In this document: positions 7,156-13,829 of the stretch, piece after piece | Layout: every line of letters starts with the position of its first letter | How positions within the stretch are numbered: position 1 is the first letter of the stretch | NCBI GenBank assembly: GCA_947170435.1 | Contig: CAMVTO010000019.1 | Location: 1 to 45,235 of the forward strand | Direction of reading: 5' to 3' | Length of the DNA stretch: 45,235 bases | Origin: an uncultured Clostridia bacterium | GTDB lineage: Bacteria; Bacillota; Clostridia; Oscillospirales; Oscillospiraceae | Notes under the pieces: generated by a model | Databases searched by the model: none | What the model was told of the DNA's origin: nothing | The model's input: only the letters and a program-made list of their open reading frames with translations | Made by a program: the position numbers and the translations under genes

Positions 7156-7285
7156 GGGTATACCCCAAAATTACAAAAGCCGACATTAGAATGTCGGCCA
7201 ATTTGCGTAAAATTAGACTTGCATTTCAAATTTATTTACATAGCGTAAACAGAATCTTGACTTTAGATTTACAATATGCTACAAT
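7156..7285 (+). promoter_or_regulatory. Resolvase promoter and nearby palindromes (candidate res site)
   Basis: The promoter is TTGACT 7257-7262, 17-bp spacer, TACAAT 7280-7285. Upstream are the palindrome GGGTATACCC 7156-7165, a perfect 8-bp hairpin GCCGACAT/ATGTCGGC at 7180-7199 and two GCGTAAA copies near 7204 and 7244. Small serine recombinases usually act at inverted-repeat subsites just upstream of their own gene. The promoter is well supported; the res-site reading is a guess. Confidence 0.5.
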
Positions 7286-7313
7286 GTTCCCATCTCGAAG
7301 GGAGGGAACGCGC

Positions 7314-7880
7314 ATGAAGATTGCCTATGTGCGGGTTTCAACGGTTGAGCAGAACGAGGCGCGCCAGATTGAAGCGCTCAGCAAGTACAACATTGAAAAG
7401 TGGTTTGAGGAAAAGGTCAGCGCCAAAGATGCGAACAGGCCGCAGCTTCAGGCGATGCTGGATTATGCCCGCGAAGGAGACATTATCTATATACATGATT
7501 TCAGCCGCATTGCCCGCAACGTAAAAGACCTTCTTGAGATTGTGGAGCTGTTGCAGACCAAGGGTGTGCAGCTTGTGAGTCATCATGAGAGCATCGACAC
7601 AAGTACGCCATCAGGAAAGCTAATGCTCACGGTGATTGGAGCCATAGCGGAATTTGAACGGGCTAACCTGTTGGAGCGTCAGAGGGAAGGAATCGCCGAG
7701 GCGGTCAAAGAGGGCAAGTACAAAGGTCGGAAAGAAGTTCATATAGAAAACTTCGGTGAAGCCTATGCCCGATATGTGCGCCGCGAGGTCAACAAAACGC
7801 AGTTGGCAAAGGAATTGGGGATCAGTCGTCCGACGCTGGATAAACTAATCGAGCGGCATAAACAGAGCGCCGCAAGCTGA
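7314..7880 (+). CDS. Small serine recombinase (resolvase/invertase family)
   Basis: The 188-residue protein has the resolvase catalytic domain with the nucleophilic serine in YVRVSTVEQN (Ser9). The conserved DFSRIARN and IGAIAEFERANLLERQREGI segments follow. The C-terminus carries a helix-turn-helix (NKTQLAKELGISRPTLDKLIERH). Size and layout match Hin/Tn3-type resolvases rather than large serine integrases. ATG 7314 follows GGGAGGG. The element already has a tyrosine integrase, so this enzyme probably resolves multimers or inverts a segment. The upstream palindromes are candidate targets. A hairpin at 7906-7940 follows the gene. Confidence 0.93.
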   Translation: MKIAYVRVSTVEQNEARQIEALSKYNIEKWFEEKVSAKDANRPQLQAMLDYAREGDIIYIHDFSRIARNVKDLLEIVELLQTKGVQLVSHHESIDTSTPSGKLMLTVIGAIAEFERANLLERQREGIAEAVKEGKYKGRKEVHIENFGEAYARYVRREVNKTQLAKELGISRPTLDKLIERHKQSAAS

Positions 7881-7905
7881 CAAGAGAATATAATGACCGT
7901 AAAAC

Positions 7906-7940
7906 AATCCCGCTCAGGCGTAATGTCTGGGCGGGTTATT
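7906..7940. terminator. Convergent terminator between resolvase and XRE copy B
   Basis: CCCGC-TCAG (7909-7917) pairs with CTG-GGCGGG (7927-7935), flanked by AAT and TTATT. It overlaps the stop codon of the minus-strand regulator and can serve both directions. Confidence 0.7.
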
Positions 7941-8235
7941 CTATGATTGGAGCGTTTGTGCGTAGTTTTTCGACGAGGGCGGCAACGAGGGCGGCGGAAT
8001 CGTCATCAAGGCCGGTAGCGTCAATCAAGCGGTGTGTCTCCACGGAAACAAGATAGTCTATGGTAACACCGTACAAGCCAGCGAGTCGTATCAGCATATC
8101 AAGCGATGGCGCTTTTGCAGCTGTCTCATAGGCAGAGATCATCGCTTTTGTCACGCCGATACGCTGTGCAACTTGATTTTGCGTCAATCCTTTTGCATTG
8201 CGGAGCGCCCGCAGTTTATCCGAGCAGTCAACCAT
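7936..8235 (-). CDS. XRE-family transcriptional regulator, copy B
   Basis: The 99-residue protein has a Cro/C1 helix-turn-helix (LRALRNAKGLTQNQVAQRIGVTKAMISAYE). Its tail is homologous to that of the regulator at 1651-1950 (YLVSVETHRLIDATGLDDDSAALVAAL). I chose the ATG giving MVDCSDKL, 8 nt after an AGGGA sequence; two in-frame upstream starts are too close to it or lack a site. It is divergent from the SLH protein gene, whose promoter lies at 8309-8337. That makes it a likely regulator of the SLH gene or of its own promoter. Confidence 0.85.
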   Translation of the reverse strand: MVDCSDKLRALRNAKGLTQNQVAQRIGVTKAMISAYETAAKAPSLDMLIRLAGLYGVTIDYLVSVETHRLIDATGLDDDSAALVAALVEKLRTNAPIIE

Positions 8236-8308
8236 AAGCATCTTCCCTTTCTGCTTATAGTTTACCAAATCAAGAGATACTATAAGGAACTTTAAGGAAT
8301 ACCATTGG

Positions 8309-8337
8309 TTGACTTTAGCGCGTCAATAAAATATAAT
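8309..8337 (+). promoter_or_regulatory. Promoter of the SLH-domain gene
   Basis: TTGACT 8309-8314, 17-bp spacer, TATAAT 8332-8337. It lies about 26 bp upstream of the start codon at 8364, so the leader is short, and it is adjacent to the divergent XRE copy B. Confidence 0.82.
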
Positions 8338-8363
8338 GGGCGCATCAGAAACGGAGGTGCATC

Positions 8364-9392
8364 ATGAAGAACAAGATTATGTCAACTGTTCTGGCGTTCG
8401 TGCTGATTACAGCTTTTATCCCATTTGCCTCAGCAACGAACGATGAAGCAAATGCGGCGGCGGACGAATTGCATGAGCTGGGATTGTTGGGAGGCGTCGG
8501 CACCAACGCGGACGGCACGATCAACTACGATCTCGATAGGACACCGACACGCGCCGAAGCGGTGACGATGCTCGTGCGCTTCCTTGGGAAAGAGACCGAG
8601 GCAAAAGCTGGACAATGGAAGACACCATTCACCGACGTTGCAGAATGGGCGGAGCCGTATGTCGGATATGCCTATGCAAACGGATTGACAGGAGGCGTCG
8701 GTGGCGGATTGTTTGGAAGCGCGTCTGAGATTAGCGCAACACAATATCTTACATTTCTGTTGCGCACGCTGGATTACAGCAGCACTACGGATTTCCAATG
8801 GGACAAAGCATGGGAACTGACAGACAAGCTCGGCCTGACGCACGGAGAGTACAACATAGCAGACACGACCTTCACGCGCGGAGACATGGTAGTTGTCTCA
8901 CGGCACGCGCTGGACTGCAAAATAAAAGATGCAGCATTTACACTCGGTCAGCATATCAGCGGGCAAAAGAAAAATGATATTGAATCGGAAGATTATGTTA
9001 TATCGCGACTTGACTTCAATTTTGCTGCGCCAAAAGCGGGAGAGAGTATTTTCAACTATAACCTGACCGACTGTTGTGCAACCAATCATGCAACAGCATA
9101 TTGGGTGCTTTGGACGGGATTACCGGCAAACACGCAGATCTTGCAAAGGCATATCGGAGCGTATCATAAAAGCATAGAACCCTATGAGCTGGAATGGGAA
9201 ACCACCGCCGACCCAGGGACAAAATTTGTTCACGGACAGCAATATTGTTGTGTGCTGAGCATTGCCATGGAAGATGGCTATGCCTTAGCTCCGACGTGTG
9301 AATACTACTGGAACGGTAAGTATGTTGGAGGGAACAGCGGATCGTCCTTTGCAACAGTAGCCTCGCCGAATATCGTCATAACGATCGACTAA
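8364..9392 (+). CDS. Secreted SLH-domain protein
   Basis: The 342-residue protein begins with a signal peptide (MKNKIMSTVLAFVLITAFIPFASA, cleavage near residue 24). S-layer-homology repeats follow: AADELHELGLLGG...RTPTRAEAVTMLVRFLG (about 30-75), FTDVAEWAEPYVGYAYANGLTGG (about 90-115), and a degenerate third ending in FTRGDMVVVSRHAL. These usually bind pyruvylated cell-wall polymer. The C-terminal 130 residues, with Cys pairs (TDCCATN, QYCCVLS) and aromatic residues, form a domain I do not recognise. ATG 8364 follows GGAGGTG. It has its own promoter and terminator, so it behaves as an independent cargo gene. It may change the cell surface, for example as a phage-exclusion or adhesion factor. 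Confidence 0.87.
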   Translation: MKNKIMSTVLAFVLITAFIPFASATNDEANAAADELHELGLLGGVGTNADGTINYDLDRTPTRAEAVTMLVRFLGKETEAKAGQWKTPFTDVAEWAEPYVGYAYANGLTGGVGGGLFGSASEISATQYLTFLLRTLDYSSTTDFQWDKAWELTDKLGLTHGEYNIADTTFTRGDMVVVSRHALDCKIKDAAFTLGQHISGQKKNDIESEDYVISRLDFNFAAPKAGESIFNYNLTDCCATNHATAYWVLWTGLPANTQILQRHIGAYHKSIEPYELEWETTADPGTKFVHGQQYCCVLSIAMEDGYALAPTCEYYWNGKYVGGNSGSSFATVASPNIVITID

Positions 9393-9403
9393 ATGATTAG
9401 CAT

Positions 9404-9432
9404 AAAAGCCGGTGCGTAAGCGCCGGCTTTTT
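9404..9432 (+). terminator. Terminator of the SLH gene
   Basis: AAAAGCCGG (9404-9412) pairs with CCGGCTTTT (9423-9431), followed by T-rich sequence. Confidence 0.85.
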
Positions 9433-9449
9433 ACGCGAGGCTCTTTTTT

Positions 9450-9479
9450 TGCACAGAACAATCTCGCGATTATTGTGCA
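9450..9479. promoter_or_regulatory. Palindromic operator TGCACA-N18-TGTGCA
   Basis: TGCACA 9450-9455 and TGTGCA 9474-9479 are separated by exactly 18 bases. The identical half-sites with identical spacing occur at 5018-5047 in the divergent switch. It sits upstream of the small-gene operon that starts at 9571, so one regulator may control both. Confidence 0.55.
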
Positions 9480-9570
9480 AGTCACCAACATTTTGGACGA
9501 AAGTTATTTTTTACATTCCTAAACTGGTAGGTAAAGTGTGGCAAGCAAATACAGAAACGGAGGGTACGGT

Positions 9571-10056
9571 ATGAACGAGGTCAAAATAGTCAAATACGAA
9601 GACGTGAAAACAGGAATGGGAAAGCGGATTGCTGCGGCAAAGCGAAAAGCAGAGCAGGAGTACACGGAAAAAATTGAACGCTCCCGAGCTGCCGACGTGG
9701 ATGTTCGCGAGTTCTTCAGCGACGAAGAGCTTGACTTCCTCTTGTCGAGCAATGAGCTATTCCAAGGCAAGTTCCTTGATCTGACGAAGCGGGAACGATA
9801 CGACAAGCTGGCTACTGCTGCCCGCTGGCTGGACATAAACAGCATAGAGACCGCAGACATCAAGATCGAGGGAATTTCGCCTTCCCGACCTAATGCGGTT
9901 GTTGTGCTGGAGCTTCACCGGCTCGCGTCGTTCCAAGGGAAAGAGGCAAAAGTCTTTGCGGCTATGACTGCGCTCGCCGACGATCTTTTTATCGCAGGCG
10001 GCGACAGCGAAAGCGTGCGCTTTACCTTCGGTGTGCGGGAAATCTGGAAGGAGTGA
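9571..10056 (+). CDS. Hypothetical protein with VDVREFF module
   Basis: The 161-residue protein starts at ATG 9571 after GGAGGGT. A basic helical N-terminus (GKRIAAAKRKAEQEYTEKIERSRA) precedes a module reading VDVREFFSDEELDFLLSSNELFQGKFLDLTKRERYDKLATAARWL. A mixed C-terminal half follows. The same module recurs in the 83-residue protein at 10963-11214, so part of this gene has been duplicated. There is no signal peptide or membrane segment. It leads a run of six short same-strand genes to 11398. I recognise no family. Confidence 0.7.
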   Translation: MNEVKIVKYEDVKTGMGKRIAAAKRKAEQEYTEKIERSRAADVDVREFFSDEELDFLLSSNELFQGKFLDLTKRERYDKLATAARWLDINSIETADIKIEGISPSRPNAVVVLELHRLASFQGKEAKVFAAMTALADDLFIAGGDSESVRFTFGVREIWKE

Positions 10057-10061
10057 TCTCC

Positions 10062-10253
10062 GTGTGGAACGGATTGGTCGAGCGGCAGTTCACCAGCGAA
10101 AACGATCTGCGCGACTGGCTCAGGCGTCGAAGCGACGAGGCCGGAAGCCCAGAAGCATATGACGAGTGGCTGCGGAACTACTTTGACGATGGCAACTCTA
10201 TCTCTGTCAACGATAGAGAATACGACTATTGGACGTGCTGGGAGCTGCTGTAA
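10062..10253 (+). CDS. Small acidic hypothetical protein
   Basis: The 63-residue protein (MWNGLVERQFTSENDLRDWLRRRSDEAGSPEAYDEWLRNYFDDGN...) starts at GTG 10062, which is 8 nt after AGGAG at 10049-10053. An upstream GTG at 10053 overlaps that site and is less likely. It is rich in Asp, Trp and Tyr, with no membrane segment. It follows the 9571 gene almost directly and is probably coupled to it. No family is recognised. Confidence 0.6.
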   Translation: MWNGLVERQFTSENDLRDWLRRRSDEAGSPEAYDEWLRNYFDDGNSISVNDREYDYWTCWELL

Positions 10254-10399
10254 AGTGTCTATTCATATGAAGGCGCTGAATAAAGTCGGCGTCTTACGTT
10301 TTGCGTAAAAAATTGCATATCCGGTTAATAATTGTGATTGTTGACAGGAAGGTAATATGGATCAGCAAACGATCAATTAAAAATCAGGAGGACAATACT

Positions 10400-10717
10400 A
10401 TGCCAATTAACGAAGAACTGCACAAGAAGTATGAGCAGGAGTCCGCAGTCATGCAGAAGCGCGTGGCTCAGATGCACGAACAGCGCATGACAACTGAGGA
10501 CTTGGCAAAAGCGGTGAGAGAAGACAAAAAGTTCGGCAGCGCAGTACGGAGGGTTCGCCGCGCAGCGGAAAAGAAACTGCATCACATTGAGCAAGGTAAA
10601 GACAGCATGGGGTGTTACGGCTTCCGTGTCATCGACGAGAACAACGTCGTTATTGGCGGCGAGAACTACGAGCTTGACCTTGCGACCGTCGCCAGCTGGT
10701 ACGGCGTCAAGGTCTGA
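10400..10717 (+). CDS. Small hypothetical protein
   Basis: The 105-residue protein begins MPINEELHKKYEQESAVMQKRVAQMHEQRMTTEDLAKAVRED, a strongly helical, charged N-terminus. It ends in a compact beta-rich part (CYGFRVIDENNVVIGGENYELDLATVASWYGVKV). ATG 10400 follows CAGGAGGA. The gene sits 21 bp before the next small gene, consistent with a shared transcript. I recognise no family and see no catalytic motif. Confidence 0.68.
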   Translation: MPINEELHKKYEQESAVMQKRVAQMHEQRMTTEDLAKAVREDKKFGSAVRRVRRAAEKKLHHIEQGKDSMGCYGFRVIDENNVVIGGENYELDLATVASWYGVKV

Positions 10718-10737
10718 GGAAGGAGGTTCCTTATACA

Positions 10738-10956
10738 ATGGAAAACAGCCTGAGCTTTGAGCGCCGTTGGCGTTATCGTCTCGCAAAACACAACCTACAC
10801 CTGCACATAGCGCAAAAGGGTGGAAGTCGGTACTACTATCTCACGGAGGGAGATGAGCACGCCGCGCCCACCGAAGCAACCAAGTATTTTTCAGAGTCGG
10901 AAATGGACTCCTATGTAACCAAGCTGAGGGAAATGGATGCCGACGCAGGGAAATAA
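10738..10956 (+). CDS. Small hypothetical protein
   Basis: The 72-residue protein (MENSLSFERRWRYRLAKHNLHLHIAQKGGSRYYYLTEG...) starts 9 nt after GAAGGAGG. The first half is basic and aromatic and resembles small nucleic-acid-binding proteins in composition only. The second half is acidic. It lies in the middle of the small-gene run. No family is recognised. Confidence 0.65.
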   Translation: MENSLSFERRWRYRLAKHNLHLHIAQKGGSRYYYLTEGDEHAAPTEATKYFSESEMDSYVTKLREMDADAGK

Positions 10957-10962
10957 AACGCG

Positions 10963-11214
10963 ATGCACTTGGAGAAATCCCGTGGTCTTGGCGTAGATGT
11001 GCGGGATTTCTTCACCGACGAAGAGCTGAAGCGGCTTTTATCGGAAAACGAGTTGTTCGAGGGGCATTTGGCAGACTGGACAGCACTGCAGCGCTATAAC
11101 AGGCAGTTGGAGGCGTTGAAGCGAGAAATGAGCGAAGCGGCGGTGAAATTTGAGCAGACAGGTAAAAAAAACGATTTTTCACGGTATATAGAGGTGGAGC
11201 GAAAACGCGATTAA
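10963..11214 (+). CDS. Hypothetical protein, partial paralogue of the 9571 gene
   Basis: The 83-residue product carries VDVRDFFTDEELKRLLSENELFEGHLADWTALQRYNRQLEAL. This aligns residue for residue with the module of the 9571-10056 protein (VDVREFFSDEELDFLLSSNELFQGKFLDLTKRERYDKL). The C-terminus is charged and helical and lacks the second half of the longer paralogue. It starts 6 bp after the previous stop, with only a weak AGGGA site. Its conserved frame suggests a functional module, perhaps an interaction domain. It could also be a decayed copy. Confidence 0.65.
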   Translation: MHLEKSRGLGVDVRDFFTDEELKRLLSENELFEGHLADWTALQRYNRQLEALKREMSEAAVKFEQTGKKNDFSRYIEVERKRD

Positions 11215-11239
11215 ATAATAATTTTGGAGGATAAACAAA

Positions 11240-11398
11240 ATGACAAACAACAATCCTGGTAAGTCCGCGTGGGCGATTGAACGAATCCAAACAGATCAAG
11301 AGCGGCAATACATTCACGTTATGCCATTTCTGGACGAAGCTCAGCGCGAAAGTAGCGCGATTATGAATTATCGCGGCACGCACGACGGGAAAGCCTGA
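11240..11398 (+). CDS. Very small hypothetical protein (52 aa)
   Basis: The 52-codon frame (MTNNNPGKSAWAIERIQTDQ...) is preceded by TTTGGAGGAT 9 nt before the ATG, one of the better ribosome binding sites in this run. It continues the same-strand series of small genes and ends shortly before a GC-rich inverted repeat (CCGCC near 11434 with GGCGGG near 11457). There are no recognisable motifs. The strong initiation site and composition similar to the neighbours support it. Confidence 0.5.
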   Translation: MTNNNPGKSAWAIERIQTDQERQYIHVMPFLDEAQRESSAIMNYRGTHDGKA

Positions 11399-11484
11399 TG
11401 GAGAGAATGGAAATAATCTACAAGAAAAATGGCTGTCCGCCCAGATTGTAAGTTCAGGCGGGCTATTCTTCCGAAATAAGTTGA

Positions 11485-11522
11485 GATTCCCTCTTGACAA
11501 TCGCAAATTAGGATGCTATATT
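11485..11522 (+). promoter_or_regulatory. Strong promoter for the RNA/leader at 11530-11721
   Basis: TTGACA 11494-11499, exact 17-bp spacer, TATATT 11517-11522. GATTCCCTCTTGAC at 11485-11498 is identical to 6135-6148 at the toxin-antitoxin promoter. Confidence 0.78.
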
Positions 11523-11529
11523 ACGCCCG

Positions 11530-11721
11530 TAGAATTGAATAGTGAGCGACGGATAAGGATGATACTTCAAAAAGCGGATCAGCGACTCTGCGAAGTTATC
11601 TGATTGATGTTTGCATACGGTATGTTGTTGATTTTGGCAGGTAGACAGCTTCCGCCGCCATGATGCTGAGATGCAAGCCAGTACATGCACCGAGTTATCG
11701 GTTGTGTGTGCTGGCTTTTTT
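11530..11721 (+). ncRNA. Candidate ~190-nt terminated RNA or regulatory leader
   Basis: No gene is visible from 11399 to 11786, yet a near-consensus promoter at 11494-11522 is followed by an intrinsic terminator. The terminator pairs AGCCAG...GCACCGA (11676-11693) with TCGG...GTGCTGGCT ending at 11716, and a T run follows to 11721. Transcription would give about 190 nt ending some 65 bp before the start of the small HTH gene at 11787. It could be a free small RNA or a leader that attenuates the HTH/helicase operon. I cannot match it to a known RNA family. The 5' boundary is inferred from the -10 box. Confidence 0.6.
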
Positions 11722-11786
11722 GCATTTCTGGCACGCTACACTCGATTCTTTTGCTTTATTTCAAACAACAGGAAGGAGGGGTGCGG

Positions 11787-11990
11787 ATGCTACGAGAGCA
11801 GGAAGAGCTTGCAAAGGTGACACGAGATTTTTTGTGTCGATGGGGACTCAAAGCAAAGTATGTGGCCTCAGCTTGCGACATATCGCCGAAAATCTTGTCG
11901 CAATTCATGTGTTTTCGCCTTGCGCTGTCATCATCGCAGTTGTGCAGACTCCAAAGCTATATTGCCGAGTATGAGGCAAGAAATAGTTGA
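11787..11990 (+). CDS. Small HTH-like protein
   Basis: The 67-residue protein starts at ATG 11787, preceded by GGAAGGAGGGG. Residues 20-55 (LKAKYVASACDISPKILSQFMCFRLALSSSQLCRLQSYIAEY) fit a short Cro-like helix-turn-helix. It follows the terminated RNA/leader and directly precedes the helicase-like gene, so it may regulate that gene or assist its loading. The HTH call is by pattern, without a clear family. Confidence 0.6.
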   Translation: MLREQEELAKVTRDFLCRWGLKAKYVASACDISPKILSQFMCFRLALSSSQLCRLQSYIAEYEARNS

Positions 11991-12035
11991 GGTTTGGGAA
12001 GAAAAAGCAATAGAGAAAATTGGGGGTGAAATTTT

Positions 12036-13364
12036 ATTGCTATTACAGTAATTGATGCACCATGCGGAGTAGGAAAGACTTCGTGGGCGATCCAGCAGAT
12101 CAATGACCATCCGAACGGGGCATTTGTGTTTTGCACGCCTTTACTGGATGAAATTGACCGTATAAGGCGCTGCTGTGGCGACTATAAGCGTTTCGCTGAG
12201 CCGCAGTATGTGGATGGGCGAAAGCTGCACGGATTCCACAAGCTACTCGCCGAGGGCGTAGACATCGCCGTGAGCCATGCAACGTTTCTGAATGCAACCG
12301 ATGAAACAATGCGGTGTATCGCAGATGGCGGATACTGCTGCATACTCGATGAGGTAGCAGACGAGGTTATCACGGATTTTAATTCAATTCAGACGGTCGA
12401 GGCGTCGGAAAAGCAGCTCGTCGGTAAAGGCGACGTCGATTTTTTGATTGAGAACAAGATCATAGAGGTCGATCCCCATACGGGAAAAGTTACATGGATT
12501 GGCGGCATTGGCAGCGACCATAAATTTTCAGAGGTGGAGCGCCTTGCCAATCTTGGACGGCTCTATTGCGTCAAAAACAAACTGCTGGTTACGGTGTTTC
12601 CTCCTGAAATGTTTCGCCTCTTTGACAAGGTTTATGTGCTTACCTATCGCTTTGAATCGTCGATGATGCGTTCATATTTTGACCTATTCGGACTGCAATA
12701 CCAGAAGCGGAGCATTGTTCAGGTGGATGGTCGATACGGACTGGTCGCATACGATCCTACGGCAGATTACGCATTCCGGCAGCGCCTAAAAAACCTGGTA
12801 GAGGTCTATGATGGTGTGCTGAACCGCCCCCGCCGTACTATGACAAGCACATGGTACAACAACGCGAGCAAGGATGCCTTGCGGACACTGAGAAACGACC
12901 TACAGAACTATTTCACAAATGTCGTCAAAGCCAGCGCCTCAAAGGATGAGATCATGTGGACGTGTCTGGCGAGCAAAAAGAGCGACCTTAAAGGCAAGGG
13001 GTATTGTCAAGTACGAAAGCTGACCGCCGAGGAAAGAAGTCTCCCGAAGGAACAAAAAGAGCGGTGTGAGCGAGAGCTGTCCTGTTGGGTGCCTTGCAAC
13101 TGCATTGCAACCAACGCCTTCCGCAATCGGTGGGCTATGGCTTACGCCACGGACATACGGCACAATCCATTGATTTCGGGGTGGCTGGACAATCAAGGTG
13201 TTGCAGTTGACGAGGACGCTTTTTCCTTATCGTGTTTCATTCAGTGGCTTTGCCGTAGCAGGGTAAGAGATGGACAGCCAGTACAAATCTATATCCCATC
13301 TGAACGGGTAAGAAGATTGTTCTCGGCATATCTGGACGAGGCCGAGATACAGAATGCGGCGTAG
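12036..13364 (+). CDS. P-loop helicase-like ATPase with ATT start codon
   Basis: The 442-residue protein has Walker A at residues 8-15 (APCGVGKT), directly after a hydrophobic strand (ITVID). Walker B is ILDE with Asp105-Glu106. The segment FVFCTPLLDEIDRI after Walker A resembles helicase motif Ia, so this is probably a superfamily 2-type helicase or related replication ATPase. No canonical start lies upstream of Walker A: the frame is closed by TGA at 12027-12029. The first usual start, GTG 12126, would delete the whole P-loop. ATT 12036 lies 9 nt after GGGGG and gives a natural N-terminus. It may serve replication of the excised element. A sequencing error near the start is the alternative explanation. 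Confidence 0.72.
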   Translation: MAITVIDAPCGVGKTSWAIQQINDHPNGAFVFCTPLLDEIDRIRRCCGDYKRFAEPQYVDGRKLHGFHKLLAEGVDIAVSHATFLNATDETMRCIADGGYCCILDEVADEVITDFNSIQTVEASEKQLVGKGDVDFLIENKIIEVDPHTGKVTWIGGIGSDHKFSEVERLANLGRLYCVKNKLLVTVFPPEMFRLFDKVYVLTYRFESSMMRSYFDLFGLQYQKRSIVQVDGRYGLVAYDPTADYAFRQRLKNLVEVYDGVLNRPRRTMTSTWYNNASKDALRTLRNDLQNYFTNVVKASASKDEIMWTCLASKKSDLKGKGYCQVRKLTAEERSLPKEQKERCERELSCWVPCNCIATNAFRNRWAMAYATDIRHNPLISGWLDNQGVAVDEDAFSLSCFIQWLCRSRVRDGQPVQIYIPSERVRRLFSAYLDEAEIQNAA

Positions 13365-13829
13365 CGTTATGAAGAGGTACTTCATAAGCACCCCTCTCAA
13401 ACCCGCATAAATAAAGGATTTTTTGACTCCAACCCTTAAAGCAAAATATATAGGGAAAGAGACGGCAAAAAGGGGACGCAAATGGTGCCACTCCAGTCAG
13501 TTTTCTGGCAGGTAAAATGAAAAAAAGCAATATTTCGGAAAAAGCCTGTTCCGGTACGGCATATTTCAGAGATAAGGACAGATCAAGAGTAAATTATAAA
13601 CAAGTAGAAAATCTTGGAATACCGCGTTGTCAAACGCCCGATATCCGAAGCATTTTCCGAGTCCAGTTTACATAAATTCATCCGAGAAATACGCCATTTC
13701 CAACATTATGGATTGATTTATAAGAGCTGTTATCTCTTCGGGCGTGAAAATGCAACAAAGTGAGTGGATGTGTAGTGTCGGCAGATTTCATTCGCGGCAT
13801 AACGGCATAAAAGAAGGAGGACGAAAACC
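13365..13829. other. Mostly non-coding interval before the HNH gene
   Basis: The interval is AT-rich with no strong gene apart from a doubtful 52-codon frame at 13517-13675. I see no convincing promoter or terminator. Placement between the helicase-like and HNH genes would suit an origin, but no iteron repeats are evident. Confidence 0.4.
13517..13675 (+). CDS. Doubtful small frame (52 aa)
   Basis: ATG 13517 opens a basic 52-residue frame (MKKSNISEKACSGTAYFRDK...). The upstream GGCAGGTA is a weak ribosome binding site and there are no motifs. It is listed only because it is the best candidate in this interval. Confidence 0.22.
   Translation: MKKSNISEKACSGTAYFRDKDRSRVNYKQVENLGIPRCQTPDIRSIFRVQFT

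Noticed and set aside
12126..13364. GTG 12126 as start of the helicase-like gene
   Set aside because: It removes the Walker A motif that is clearly encoded in frame just upstream and lacks a ribosome binding site.
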